From the NCBI RefSeq assembly GCF_009601765.2, contig NZ_CP045699.1, positions 1,054,001 to 1,118,000 of the forward strand: a stretch of 64,000 nucleotides of DNA. The letters run 5' to 3'. This document shows, one piece after another, positions 31,748 to 40,813 of this stretch; position 1 is the first letter of the stretch, and the number at the start of each line of letters is the position of its first letter. This stretch comes from Vibrio algicola. GTDB taxonomy: Bacteria; Pseudomonadota; Gammaproteobacteria; Enterobacterales; Vibrionaceae. The notes beneath the pieces were generated by a model that did no database searches, was not told where the DNA came from, and saw only the letters and a list, made by a program, of their open reading frames with translations. The translations under genes were made by a program, and so were the position numbers.

Positions 31748-31775
31748 AAAAAGGCGAGGGTGACTCGCCTTTTTT
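31748..31775 (+). terminator. Terminator after ppaC
   Basis: AAAAAGGCGAG / CTCGCCTTTTT hairpin with a 5-base loop and T-run, 31 bases after the stop. Confidence 0.88.
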
Positions 31776-31818
31776 ATACGTAATAAACGGCAACAAAACC
31801 CTATAAATAGGAAACAAT

Positions 31819-32208
31819 ATGACTCAACAACTTGATGCAGCAACAATTGAAAAAATCGGCCAATACGACAGTGAAAAACGTTTTCAATATTGTGTCAAAG
31901 AAGTGGTAGCGAACCGCGAAATCTGGATCTTAGTTGATCAAGATGGTTGCGTCATGCTTAACACCGAAGACGAAGATTGTGTGCCTGTGTGGCCAAATCA
32001 AGAATTTGCACAAGCTTGGGCGACCGGCGATTGGCAAGAGTGTCAACCTGAAGCGATTTCATTAAACAAATGGCACAGTCGCTGGAGTCATGGTTTAGAG
32101 GACGATGAATTGTCAGTGGTGGTTTTCCCAAATGCTGACCAAGAAGGGGTAATTGTATTCCCTGATGAGTTTGATTTTGAATTGAAGAAACAAGCTCAAA
32201 AACGCTGA
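31819..32208 (+). CDS. DUF2750 domain-containing protein
   Basis: A 129-residue acidic, soluble protein matching the DUF2750 pattern: RFQYCVKEVVANREIWILVD, then VPVWPNQEFAQAWATGDW, and WHSRWSHGLEDDELSVVVFP near the middle. No catalytic motif is evident and the function is unknown. A good ribosome site (AGGAAACAAT) precedes the ATG. It converges on the sap operon. Confidence 0.8.
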   Translation: MTQQLDAATIEKIGQYDSEKRFQYCVKEVVANREIWILVDQDGCVMLNTEDEDCVPVWPNQEFAQAWATGDWQECQPEAISLNKWHSRWSHGLEDDELSVVVFPNADQEGVIVFPDEFDFELKKQAQKR

Positions 32209-32274
32209 ATATTGGTCATCGTTGGATTTGAAGCGTCGTTGACGGCGTTCAATCGTCGCCTAGCTTTCATTCAA

Positions 32275-33063
32275 TTATTTCACATGACTCGGCGCACTGT
32301 AAAAGTGGTTCTCGATCAGTTTTTGGCTGATCGGATGCTGCGGATGAGCGATCACTTTTACGGTTTCCCCTGATTCCACCACTTCGCCTTCATGCATCAC
32401 AATCAATTTATCAGTAATGTGTTTTACCACTCCGATATGCTGAGAGACATACACAAACGAAATTCCCATTTCTTCTTGCAGTTCTAGAAATAGATTGATG
32501 ATCTGTGAGCGCATCGCCATATCAAGCCCATTTAAAGCCTCGTCAGCGATGATCACCGATGGTTGCAACACAATGGCTCTAGCCAAACACACACGCTGCT
32601 TTTGACCTGTAGCGAGCATTTGTGGGTAGAAATGAGCATGCTCAGGCAGTAAGCCAACTTTACGCAAGGTTTCTTTAACTCGTAACGCACGAGCTTCTGG
32701 CGACATTTGAGTATTGCGCTTTAATGGTTCTTCTAAGATACGACCAATTTGAATACGCGGATTAAGCGAGCTATTAGGATCTTGGAATATCATGCGGATC
32801 AATTTACATCGGGTTGAATAATCTTTATTGAATAGTTGCTCACCATTGACGAAAATTTTGCCATGGCTTGGTTTAATCACGCCCGCCAGCATTTTTGCTA
32901 ATGTGGATTTTCCTGAACCATTTTGTCCAATAATACCAACCGTTTGTCCTGCTTCTAAAGTAAAAGAAATAGGTTTAACTGCTTGGTGAATTTGACGACG
33001 AAATATACCAGAGCGGGTGACAAAGTTTTTGGATAAATCGATGACTTCTAATAATGCACTCAT
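32275..33063 (-). CDS. sapF: Peptide ABC transporter ATP-binding protein SapF
   Basis: A 262-residue ABC ATPase with Walker [10 protein letters not shown] near residue 47, the unusual signature [14 protein letters not shown] (typical of SapF, where the first Ser-Gly is altered), and Walker [13 protein letters not shown]. The C-terminal region [20 protein letters not shown] is close to E. coli SapF. It overlaps sapD by 4 bases. Sap transporters import antimicrobial peptides and potassium-linked or heme-linked cargo in other genera; the cargo here is untested. Confidence 0.93.
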   Translation of the reverse strand: MSALLEVIDLSKNFVTRSGIFRRQIHQAVKPISFTLEAGQTVGIIGQNGSGKSTLAKMLAGVIKPSHGKIFVNGEQLFNKDYSTRCKLIRMIFQDPNSSLNPRIQIGRILEEPLKRNTQMSPEARALRVKETLRKVGLLPEHAHFYPQMLATGQKQRVCLARAIVLQPSVIIADEALNGLDMAMRSQIINLFLELQEEMGISFVYVSQHIGVVKHITDKLIVMHEGEVVESGETVKVIAHPQHPISQKLIENHFYSAPSHVK

Positions 33064-34055
33064 TGTGGTTTCTCCATATTTAATGGGAAATGACAGCTGA
33101 ATTTATGAGTTTTGATTTTTTGACGTGGCGGTACATTGACACATTTTGTTTGTGCATAAGGGCAGCGAGGACCTAAACGACATCCAATCGGTAAGTGTTG
33201 TAATGGCGGAATTGACCCAGGCAGTGAAGGCAGGCGACTTTTATGTGGGATCCATTCGTTAAAATCAGGCATCGCATGTAACAACGCCACCGTATATGGG
33301 TGTTTTGGCGCATTGAGAATATCTTTGGTTTTAGCCGATTCCACCGATTGACCACAGTACATTACAGTAATTTGCGTCGCCCATTGAGTAATGGTGGTTA
33401 AATCATGGCCGATCAGCATTAAGGTCACTTTGTTGACTTGATTCATGCGGCTCAGTAAACGCAAAATTTGTGATTGAGTGATCGGATCTAAATCGTTAGT
33501 CGGTTCATCGGCAATTAAGATCCTAGGTTTAGATGAAATCGCCATCGCGATCATGATTTTTTGGCATTGACCATCGGTGAGTTCATAAGGGTAGGATCGC
33601 ATAATTTTACGGTGATCTTTGATGCCCACTTTATGCAGTAATGCTTTGGCTAATTTATGACGCCAATGCCAACGCTGCCACCACTTTCCTTCAAAAGAGG
33701 CGGCTGGAATCGCTTCTCGTAATTGATGGCCGATTTCTTCTGATGGGTCAAGACAGCTACTGGCTTCTTGATAAATCACCGCAATATCACGCGCGATCAC
33801 ACGGCGTCGTTCTTTGGCCGTCAGTTGTAATAAATCAATTTTATCGAGCCGCATTCGGTCGGCGGTGATTTTCCAGTTGTCTTTGGTGAGTCCAACAATG
33901 GCTTTGGCAACAAGGCTTTTACCTGACCCCGATTCGCCCACTAAACCACGAATTTCACCTTCATTTAGGGTTAAACTCATTCGATCAACCGCTTTGACCG
34001 TGCCGTGAGGGGTTTCAATTTCAATGGTGAGATTTCGAATATCTAATAACGGCAT
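33060..34055 (-). CDS. sapD: Peptide ABC transporter ATP-binding protein SapD
   Basis: A 331-residue ABC ATPase of the oligopeptide family with Walker A GESGSGKS near residue 41, signature [14 protein letters not shown], Walker [13 protein letters not shown] and the C-terminal oligopeptide-type cysteine region [17 protein letters not shown]. SapD in E. coli also supports Trk potassium uptake. It begins one base inside the sapC stop, so the two are coupled. Confidence 0.94.
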   Translation of the reverse strand: MPLLDIRNLTIEIETPHGTVKAVDRMSLTLNEGEIRGLVGESGSGKSLVAKAIVGLTKDNWKITADRMRLDKIDLLQLTAKERRRVIARDIAVIYQEASSCLDPSEEIGHQLREAIPAASFEGKWWQRWHWRHKLAKALLHKVGIKDHRKIMRSYPYELTDGQCQKIMIAMAISSKPRILIADEPTNDLDPITQSQILRLLSRMNQVNKVTLMLIGHDLTTITQWATQITVMYCGQSVESAKTKDILNAPKHPYTVALLHAMPDFNEWIPHKSRLPSLPGSIPPLQHLPIGCRLGPRCPYAQTKCVNVPPRQKIKTHKFSCHFPLNMEKPQ

Positions 34056-34942
34056 TATTCAGTTCCTGCGCTTAGAGCTTGACGAACACCTTCACCCATT
34101 AGGTTAATCATTATGACCGAAAACATAATAAAAATACCGGGTAGGGTGACTGTCCAAGGAGCACTATAAATAAGAACAATCGAATTCCCGAGCATGGTAC
34201 CCCATTCCGGCATTGGGGCTTGCGCGCCTAAACCTAAAAAACCGAGTGCACTAATTTCTAAAATAGCAATCGAGGCTGCCATCGTCATTTCAGCGGCAAT
34301 AACAGTGGTTAAGTTGGGCAGAATGGAGCTCCATAATAGATGAAAAGCATTGGCGCCATCTAGCCTTGCAGCAATATTATAATCTTTAGCCACTTCAGCG
34401 TTTACGGTTAAATATAAAGAGCGAATAAAACGGGGGATCAGCGCTAAGCACACTGCGAGTAGAATATTTAATTCACCGGGCCCAAGAAGTGCGACAAAAA
34501 TAATGGCGAGTAAAATAGCAGGGATCGACATTACGGTATCAAGTAAGTGGTTTAATACGCTTGAAAGTAACCCTTTGGTCATGCCAGCAAAAATGCCAAT
34601 TGCACAGCCTATAAAGGTGGCAACTAAGGTAATGATGATGCCATAACCAAAGGTCAGTTGTGAGCCTATTAATAAGCGGGAAAGTATATCGCGCCCTAAT
34701 TCATCTGTACCTAAAAAGAACTCGACACTACCGTCATGACTCCATGATGGTGGCTGTAAGATATGGCTTGAGTGTAATAATGGATCGTGTGGTGCTATCC
34801 AGTGGGCACCAATGGTTAAAATTACTAGGGCAATAAAACACCACAGCGCAAACATAGCCAAACTATTGCTACGATAATGACGCCAAAAGCGTTCAAACTG
34901 TCCCGGAACTTGATCTTCTTGATAGATATTATTTGACAGCAT
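34055..34942 (-). CDS. sapC: Peptide ABC transporter permease SapC
   Basis: A 295-residue inner-membrane permease with about six membrane segments and the dipeptide-type signature [20 protein letters not shown]. The N-terminal [18 protein letters not shown] is characteristic of the DppC/OppC group. Its start overlaps the end of sapB by 14 bases. Confidence 0.94.
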   Translation of the reverse strand: MLSNNIYQEDQVPGQFERFWRHYRSNSLAMFALWCFIALVILTIGAHWIAPHDPLLHSSHILQPPSWSHDGSVEFFLGTDELGRDILSRLLIGSQLTFGYGIIITLVATFIGCAIGIFAGMTKGLLSSVLNHLLDTVMSIPAILLAIIFVALLGPGELNILLAVCLALIPRFIRSLYLTVNAEVAKDYNIAARLDGANAFHLLWSSILPNLTTVIAAEMTMAASIAILEISALGFLGLGAQAPMPEWGTMLGNSIVLIYSAPWTVTLPGIFIMFSVIMINLMGEGVRQALSAGTE

Positions 34943-35891
34943 GCCACTGCTTCCTTATGTGAGGATTAACAAGTGCGCCAATTAAATCCGAAAGAATATT
35001 AACGATAAGTACAAAAGTTGCTACCACCATTACGCCCGCTTGAATAGAGACATAATCCTTATTAGCCAGTGCCTCTAATAACCAACGGCCAATGCCCGGC
35101 CAGTGGAAAATGGATTCGGTAATAATGGCATAAGTCAGCATGCTGGATAATTGCACCCCAACCTTGGGAATGATTGGTGGGATGGCATTGCGTAGCACGT
35201 GATGAAAAATGATTTCAAATGAAGACAGACCTCGAGTACGCGCCGCCCGAATATAGTTTTGTTTACGGACATCGGCTACAGACGCGCGCATTAAACGGAT
35301 CACTTCGGTGGTCGGAGGGAGGGCGAGGACTAAGCATGGCAGCAAGAGATGCATGGCAATACTATGCAGAGTTTGGCTACGCAATGGGTCGTCACTTAAA
35401 AAGGCATCAATGACTGAAAAACCCGTAATATACGGTACATGGTAAATTAAATCATAACGACCAGAGACAGGAGTAATGCCTAAATCTAATGAAAAGAACA
35501 TGATCATCATTAAAGCGAGCCAGAATATCGGCACTGAATATCCGACCATAGAACTAAAAGAAATAATAGTATCAATGGGTTTACCTTGGCGAATACCAGC
35601 AAGTGTGCCGATAGGAATGCCGATAACCAAAGCAAACAGCATGGCAAAGAAACACAGCTCTAACGTGGCAGGGAAAACGCTTTTAATCTCTGCGAGCACC
35701 GGAACGCCGATGGCATTGGTGCCTAAATCGAGGTGAAATAATTGAGTTAAATAATCGAACCAGCCTTGAAAGAAAGGCTGCATCGCTGCTTGAGAGTGCG
35801 GGTCAATACGCAAAATACTGAAACCAATTAATGTTAGCATCAATAGCGTAATGATAAATAAATTCATTCGTCGTAAGGTGTACACGAACAT
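34929..35891 (-). CDS. sapB: Peptide ABC transporter permease SapB
   Basis: A 320-residue permease of the DppB/OppB type: about six membrane segments, the EAA-like loop YIRAARTRGLSSFEIIFHHV and TESIFHWPGIGRWLLEAL. It is the first gene of this sap operon. AAGGA lies 8 bases before the ATG. In E. coli sapA, the periplasmic binding protein, precedes sapB. Here only 175 bases separate sapB from the pspF stop, so sapA is absent from this locus. Confidence 0.94.
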   Translation of the reverse strand: MFVYTLRRMNLFIITLLMLTLIGFSILRIDPHSQAAMQPFFQGWFDYLTQLFHLDLGTNAIGVPVLAEIKSVFPATLELCFFAMLFALVIGIPIGTLAGIRQGKPIDTIISFSSMVGYSVPIFWLALMMIMFFSLDLGITPVSGRYDLIYHVPYITGFSVIDAFLSDDPLRSQTLHSIAMHLLLPCLVLALPPTTEVIRLMRASVADVRKQNYIRAARTRGLSSFEIIFHHVLRNAIPPIIPKVGVQLSSMLTYAIITESIFHWPGIGRWLLEALANKDYVSIQAGVMVVATFVLIVNILSDLIGALVNPHIRKQWHAVK

Positions 35892-35988
35892 CTATGGATT
35901 CCTTGCCATGGGTAATGATCCCGATATATTTGAAGCCGCAACTTAAGAGATGGAAGGGCATAGGTGACATCAGAATAATAAGCTAACG

Positions 35989-36017
35989 ATCATAACTAAT
36001 TCTACGCCATTTGTCTC
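35989..36017 (-). promoter_or_regulatory. Candidate sigma-70 promoter of sapBCDF
   Basis: On the minus strand GAGACA (36012-36017), 17 bases, TATGAT (35989-35994), about 90 bases upstream of sapB. It is a motif match by eye. It supports sapB being the first gene of its transcript, although pspF is read in the same direction just upstream. Confidence 0.4.
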
Positions 36018-36066
36018 GAATAGTCAGCGGCTTGAATAGGTTGATTTCGAGTTTAAAATGAGCCGC

Positions 36067-37095
36067 CTAATGCGATTTTGGCGAAATATTATATTTTTTC
36101 AGCATACCGCGTAATTGATGGTAGCTCAGGCCAAGTAAATCGGCGGCATGACGTTGATTATATTTGGCTTGTTGCAATGCTGATTGCAGTAAATCGCAAT
36201 CTTGTTGTGCTTGCCATTGTTTATAATTAATTGGGAATTCAATATGGTTAAGCTCAACTGCTGGGTGAGAATCTCCTGTTATCTCCATTTCTGCGGTGTT
36301 ATTCGATACATTGATGGTGACAGTGTCACTTTTTGCGAAAGGGTTAAACTCGATTTGTGTGATGACTGCGCTAGATAGGCCATGGCGATAGACGGCGCGC
36401 TCGACCACATTTTTTAATTCTCGTACGTTACCTGGCCACGAGTAACTTAATAATTCTTGTTGAGCTTGCGTGCTAAACCCTGCAAACATCTCAAAACCGA
36501 GTTCTTGGCACATTTGAATGGCAAAGTGTTCAGCCAACAGTAAAATATCCTCAATACGCTCACGCAACGGTGGCAGGGTGAGTACATCGAACGCAAGCCG
36601 ATCCAATAAATCGGCACGAAATTCACCCTTGGCGGCTAATTGGGGTAAATCGCTATTGGTGGCGCAAATGACCCGTACATCGGCGCTGAGCATTTTACTG
36701 CCGCCAACCCGCTCATATTCACCGTATTCAATCACGCGCAATAATTTTTCTTGCACACTCATCGGGGCAGTGGCAAGTTCATCAAGAAATAACGTCCCAA
36801 GTTCGGCGCGCTCAAAACGACCCTTATGCTGGTTTTTAGCCCCAGTAAAGGCGCCAGATTCATGACCAAATAATTCAGAATCAATTAACCCGTCAGTAAA
36901 AGTCGAGCAATTAAGCGTGATTAACGGTTGTCGCCATCGTTTAGAAAGATAGTGTAAACGCTGAGCGATCAATTCCTTACCAGTACCGCGCTCGCCCACA
37001 ATCAGTACCGGTCGCTTAATGGCAGCCAATTGAGATGTTTTATCGAGTAGCGCGAGGAAATTACTAGATTGACCGATCAAGTTTTGTACTTTCAT
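36067..37095 (-). CDS. pspF: Psp operon transcriptional activator PspF
   Basis: A 342-residue sigma-54 enhancer-binding protein without a receiver domain, the PspF hallmark. It has AAA+ Walker A GERGTGKE (34-41), the sigma-54-contacting GAFTGA loop near residue 86, Walker B region TLFLDELATA, sensor GNVRELKN, and a C-terminal Fis-type helix-turn-helix (NQRHAADLLGLSYHQLRGML). PspA normally inhibits it. The start MKVQNLIG was chosen; a longer frame to 37143 has no homologous residues. It is divergent from pspABC. Confidence 0.95.
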   Translation of the reverse strand: MKVQNLIGQSSNFLALLDKTSQLAAIKRPVLIVGERGTGKELIAQRLHYLSKRWRQPLITLNCSTFTDGLIDSELFGHESGAFTGAKNQHKGRFERAELGTLFLDELATAPMSVQEKLLRVIEYGEYERVGGSKMLSADVRVICATNSDLPQLAAKGEFRADLLDRLAFDVLTLPPLRERIEDILLLAEHFAIQMCQELGFEMFAGFSTQAQQELLSYSWPGNVRELKNVVERAVYRHGLSSAVITQIEFNPFAKSDTVTINVSNNTAEMEITGDSHPAVELNHIEFPINYKQWQAQQDCDLLQSALQQAKYNQRHAADLLGLSYHQLRGMLKKYNISPKSH

Positions 37096-37220
37096 AACAA
37101 TAATCCATTTGGTTGCATCTAAGATGATAAATTTCACTAACAATTGGTTAAATTCATCATATCAGTTTTGAGGATAAAAAACCGCACACGATAACTGACT
37201 GTTTAATAAGGATTAATTTT

Positions 37221-37236
37221 TTGGCATGTTTTATGT
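37221..37236 (+). promoter_or_regulatory. Candidate sigma-54 promoter of pspABC
   Basis: TTGGCATG at 37221-37228, then GT exactly ten bases after the GG (37235-37236). The -24 element is good and the -12 element reads GT instead of the consensus GC. The site lies in the pspF/pspA divergent gap, where a PspF-driven promoter is expected, and would give a leader of about 140 bases. Confidence 0.5.
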
Positions 37237-37386
37237 ATTGTTTATTCTAAGCAGGTAATAGGTGGAATTAAAATCTTTCATTAACTTAGGGCTTAAATTA
37301 AACGACTTATATATCTTAAAGTAAATTTAGCATATTTAATCAACAACTTAGTATTTTTAATCAGCATAGCCAAGAGGGACGTTATT

Positions 37387-38055
37387 ATGGGAATCTTTTC
37401 ACGTTTCGCCGACATCGTTAATTCTAATATCAGTGCGTTGTTAGACAAGGCCGAAGATCCAGAAAAAATGATCCGCCTTATTATTCAAGAAATGGAAGAC
37501 ACTTTAGTTGAAGTCCGCACTCACTCAGCCAAATCTTTAGCCGATGATAAAGAAATCAGCCGTCGCATCTTATTATTACAAGACCAAGCGCAAGACTGGC
37601 AAGCGAAAGCCAGTTTAGCCATCACTAAGCAACGTGAAGATCTGGCTCGCGCCGCATTAATCGAAAAGCAAAGAATCGATGATGTATTAAAAGGCTTATC
37701 AAATGAAAAAGCACTATTGGCAGAATCAATTGAAAAGCTAAGCTCAGAGATAGCAAAATTAGAAGCTAAGATCACGGAAACTCGTGCTCGTCAGCAATCT
37801 ATTATTACCCGTAAACAAAGTGCGGGTCATCGCCGTGATATTAAAAAGCAATTGCATACTGGCAAAACCGAAGAGGCGATGTCTAAATTTGCACAATACG
37901 AGCGTAAGATTGATGAACTAGAAGCTGAAGCGGATAGTTATGATCTCGGCGAAAAAGGCAAAAACCTCGATCAAGAATTTGCAGAGCTGCAAGCCGATGA
38001 TGAGATTGAAAAAGAATTAGAAAAACTAAAGCAAAGCATGCAAGATAAGCACTAA
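37387..38055 (+). CDS. pspA: Phage shock protein A
   Basis: A 222-residue PspA/IM30 protein: amphipathic N-terminal helix MGIFSRFADIVNSNISALLD, then an almost wholly helical coiled coil including EDPEKMIRLIIQEMED. It stabilises the stressed inner membrane and holds PspF inactive. AGAGGGACGTT precedes the ATG. The length matches E. coli (222). Confidence 0.97.
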   Translation: MGIFSRFADIVNSNISALLDKAEDPEKMIRLIIQEMEDTLVEVRTHSAKSLADDKEISRRILLLQDQAQDWQAKASLAITKQREDLARAALIEKQRIDDVLKGLSNEKALLAESIEKLSSEIAKLEAKITETRARQQSIITRKQSAGHRRDIKKQLHTGKTEEAMSKFAQYERKIDELEAEADSYDLGEKGKNLDQEFAELQADDEIEKELEKLKQSMQDKH

Positions 38056-38068
38056 TTTACTTTTTGAT

Positions 38069-38111
38069 ACCAATCAAAATCACTGAATAATTTGAGCGTT
38101 ATTTGATTGGT
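38069..38111. repeat. Inverted repeat inside the psp operon (pspA-pspB gap)
   Basis: ACCAATCAAA (38069-38078) and TTTGATTGGT (38102-38111) are perfect 10-bp complements around a 23-base loop. No T-run follows, so it is not a standard terminator. It may be an mRNA processing or stability hairpin, or the relic of a small mobile repeat. Confidence 0.65.
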
Positions 38112-38169
38112 GTTGTTTAACCTGTTTCCACGATGCAGGATTGTAGTTTTATAAGAGTAGGAGCTGTAC

Positions 38170-38388
38170 ATGATGACATTTCTTGCCACACCTTTAGTGG
38201 TATTTATGATTTTCGTCGCCCCTTTATGGCTGATTTTACATTATCGCAGTAAGCGACAAGTCGGACATGGATTGTCAGGTGAGGAACTTGAGCAGTTAAA
38301 ACAACTCGCGAGTAAAGCCGAAGGCATGCAAGCGCGGATCAAAACATTAGAAAAAATCTTAGATTCAGAAGCCCCAAACTGGAGGTAA
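38170..38388 (+). CDS. pspB: Phage shock protein B
   Basis: A 72-residue inner-membrane protein with one N-terminal membrane segment (TFLATPLVVFMIFVAPLWLI) and a coiled cytoplasmic part (LSGEELEQLKQLASKAEGM), as in E. coli PspB. With PspC it relieves PspA inhibition of PspF under stress. Confidence 0.94.
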   Translation: MMTFLATPLVVFMIFVAPLWLILHYRSKRQVGHGLSGEELEQLKQLASKAEGMQARIKTLEKILDSEAPNWR

Positions 38389-38391
38389 TTG

Positions 38392-38787
38392 ATGACTAAA
38401 AAAACCTTTTATCGAGAACCCACCACGGGCAAAATCGCCGGTATTTGCGCAGGCATCGGGCGTTATTTTAGTGTTGAAGTGTGGTGGATCCGAATTCTAG
38501 CGGTATCTATATTTTTGTTAGGCGGAAATTTACTGGTATTACTCGCCTATGTTGGTATTTGGTTGATGGTAGAGAAGCGACCGGCTTCTATGCAAGAACA
38601 AGGCGATACAGAAGATCACGCTCTAAAAAATAAACCATGGCAGGCGGGGAAAGTCCCATCGGAATTATTATCCGATCTCGATTGTGAATATCAACAAATC
38701 GAAGAAAAAATAAGGAAGATGGAAGCGTATGTCACATCCGATGCGTATAAGGTTAATAAACAATTTAAACAATTTAACCAATTATAA
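38392..38787 (+). CDS. pspC: Phage shock protein C
   Basis: A 131-residue protein with the PspC domain (YREPTTGKIAGICAGIGRYF, WWIRILAVSIF) and one strong membrane segment, then a cytoplasmic coil. The start at ATG 38392 has GGAGG 7 bases before it; an upstream TTG abuts the pspB stop. The gene lies 3 bases after pspB. No pspD, pspE or pspG is present here. Confidence 0.94.
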   Translation: MTKKTFYREPTTGKIAGICAGIGRYFSVEVWWIRILAVSIFLLGGNLLVLLAYVGIWLMVEKRPASMQEQGDTEDHALKNKPWQAGKVPSELLSDLDCEYQQIEEKIRKMEAYVTSDAYKVNKQFKQFNQL

Positions 38788-38824
38788 AAATTAAGCTTTT
38801 ATTTTTATCGATCATTCTACAATT

Positions 38825-38862
38825 AAAAATCTCTGATATCAGTTAAGCTGTCAGAGATTTTT
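38825..38862 (+). terminator. Terminator after pspABC
   Basis: AAAAATCTCTGA / TCAGAGATTTTT perfect 12-bp stem with T-run, 38 bases after the pspC stop. Confidence 0.8.
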
Positions 38863-38894
38863 GGCATTTAGCATTTAGCAGATAGGGCAAACTC

Positions 38895-39467
38895 ATGACA
38901 GAGCAAGACAGTACATGCGGATGGGCAATGAAGCATGATAATGAGCGTGAATACCATGATAAAGAGTGGGGCGTACCCGTCTATGACGATACGGTGCTAT
39001 TTGAATTTATCTGTTTAGAGGGCGCGCAAGCAGGACTGAGTTGGCGCACAATTTTAAATAAACGCGCAGGGTACACCGCCGCATTTGAAGGGTTTGATAT
39101 TCATACTTTGGCGCAATACGATGAGCAACGTGTTCCGTTTATTATTGAAAACTTTGATGTCGTCAAACATAAAGCCAAGATTGCCTCGGTGTTTTCTAAT
39201 GCGCGAGCCGCGATCGCGCTGCAACAAGAGTTTGGTTCGTTATCTGCAGCTTTATGGCAATTTGTCGATGGCAAACCTTTGCAACCGGCCAGAAAAAGCA
39301 TGGATGAAGTGCCAGCGGTAACAGAAGAATCAAAAGCAATGAGCAAGTTCTTAAAGAAACGTGGTTTTAAATTTATGGGCGAAACCATTTGCTATGCGTA
39401 TATGCAGGCAATGGGAATGGTGAATGATCACGTAATCGATTGCCCTTGTTATGCGAAATGTAAATAA
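38895..39467 (+). CDS. tag: DNA-3-methyladenine glycosylase I
   Basis: A 190-residue helix-hairpin-helix glycosylase that removes 3-methyladenine from DNA. The zinc-snap ligands are visible: Cys8 and His21 at the N-terminus (TCGWAMKHDN, EYHDKEWG) and HVIDCPCYAKC at the C-terminus. The catalytic-pocket segment FICLEGAQAGLSW with Glu42 and Trp50 is conserved. The length is usual (E. coli 187). Compare the zinc-less paralogue at 57039-57728. Confidence 0.97.
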   Translation: MTEQDSTCGWAMKHDNEREYHDKEWGVPVYDDTVLFEFICLEGAQAGLSWRTILNKRAGYTAAFEGFDIHTLAQYDEQRVPFIIENFDVVKHKAKIASVFSNARAAIALQQEFGSLSAALWQFVDGKPLQPARKSMDEVPAVTEESKAMSKFLKKRGFKFMGETICYAYMQAMGMVNDHVIDCPCYAKCK

Positions 39468-39472
39468 GTTTT

Positions 39473-39541
39473 AAAATGGCGAGCCTGTGATTTTATGATC
39501 TTGTAGACCTGTAAAGTGCTCCAAAACCGCTCGCCATTTTT
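39473..39541. terminator. Long-loop stem between convergent tag and metC
   Basis: AAAATGGCGAGC (39473-39484) and GCTCGCCATTTT (39529-39540) are perfect 12-bp complements with a 44-base loop, with T/A tracts at both edges. It probably terminates both convergent genes, though the loop is much longer than normal. Confidence 0.55.
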
Positions 39542-39578
39542 ATGTCATAATATTTTTATGAAAAATAAGTTAAAAAAA

Positions 39579-40772
39579 TTAACGATTTAACACCGCATTA
39601 TAAGCTTCTAAACCGCGCGCTAAATCTTCAATTAAATCCTCGACGTTTTCCAATCCAATATGCACGCGAACTAATGTGCCTGTAAAATGAGGGTTGGCCA
39701 CAGTGCGCATGGTATCGAAAGTGCTTGGCTCATTGGCAAGAATTAAACTCTCAAACCCGCCCCAAGAATAGCCCATGCTGAAATGCTCAACGGTATCAAG
39801 TAACGCCGTGGTGGCTTCTTTATTGCTGGTTTTTAATACAAAAGAAAATAAACCATTTCCCCCGGTAAAGTCACGCTTATAAAACTCATGCCCAGGGCAG
39901 GTTTCAAACGCAGGATGACGGATATGATCCACTTCAGGGCGCTGTTCTAACCATTTGGCTACTGCAAGTGCATTGGTATCATGTTGTTTTAATCGAACCC
40001 CTAGTGTGCGCAATCCGCGTAAGCCGGTATAGGCATCATCAGGTGAAATACATTGCCCCATTAAATAGCTTTGTTCGCGCAGTTGTGGCCAGTATTTTTC
40101 GTTGGCAACAGAGGTGCCGAGCATCACATCAGAATGGCCGACAATGTATTTAGTTGCCGCTTGGATAGAAATATCAACCCCAAACTCAAATGGAGAGAAG
40201 TTAACGCCCGCGCCCCACGTATTATCGATCATGACAATGATATCTTGCTCATGGGCGATTTTAGATAGGGTAGGAATATCTTGCACTTCCATGGTGTAAG
40301 AGCCAGGAGATTCAGTGAATAAGATTTTGGTATTCGGACGAATGAGTTCGCGAATGCCTTCACCAATCATCGGATCGTAATAAGTGGTTTCGATGCCCAT
40401 TTTTTTGAGGATAATATTACAAAAATCACGCGTTGGTTCGTAACAAGTATCGACCATTAAGATATGATCGCCATGCTCAACAAAGGCTAGGATAGTATTG
40501 GTGATCGCTGCTGCGCCACAAGGGTAGAGTGCACACCCTGCGCCGCCTTCGACGTCTACCATTGCTTCTTGAAAGGAAAAATGGGTTTCGGTACCACGGC
40601 GACCATAAAATAATGTATGGCCTTGGCGCTTTATGGTGGCGGCATTTTTTTCTGCAACCGTATTAAATACCACCGTTGAGGCGCGTTGTACTGGTGGATT
40701 TACCACGCCATGTGTCCATTTTTTATTGCGTCCTGCTGTCACAAGTTTGGTTTCAAGTTTTTTTGACATCAT
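39579..40772 (-). CDS. metC: Cystathionine beta-lyase
   Basis: A 397-residue PLP enzyme of the Cys/Met metabolism family converting cystathionine to homocysteine, pyruvate and ammonia. It shows the PLP-lysine region DISIQAATKYIVGHSDVMLG, NTWGAGVNFSPFEFGVD, LFYGRRGTETHFSFQEAM and SYSWGGFESL-type end (here MGYSWGGFESLIL). The gene follows cls by 41 bases in the same direction. No met box was found in that short gap. Confidence 0.94.
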   Translation of the reverse strand: MMSKKLETKLVTAGRNKKWTHGVVNPPVQRASTVVFNTVAEKNAATIKRQGHTLFYGRRGTETHFSFQEAMVDVEGGAGCALYPCGAAAITNTILAFVEHGDHILMVDTCYEPTRDFCNIILKKMGIETTYYDPMIGEGIRELIRPNTKILFTESPGSYTMEVQDIPTLSKIAHEQDIIVMIDNTWGAGVNFSPFEFGVDISIQAATKYIVGHSDVMLGTSVANEKYWPQLREQSYLMGQCISPDDAYTGLRGLRTLGVRLKQHDTNALAVAKWLEQRPEVDHIRHPAFETCPGHEFYKRDFTGGNGLFSFVLKTSNKEATTALLDTVEHFSMGYSWGGFESLILANEPSTFDTMRTVANPHFTGTLVRVHIGLENVEDLIEDLARGLEAYNAVLNR

Positions 40773-40813
40773 AATTCCTTTTAAAGAGAGTGAGCGTTGA
40801 TGAGATCAGCACC

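Noticed and set aside
35892..36066. Remnant of sapA between sapB and pspF
   Set aside because: Translating the minus strand gave only short frames with stops and nothing resembling a binding protein.
40773..40813. MetJ operator before metC
   Set aside because: The 41-base gap after cls holds no AGACGTCT-like pair.
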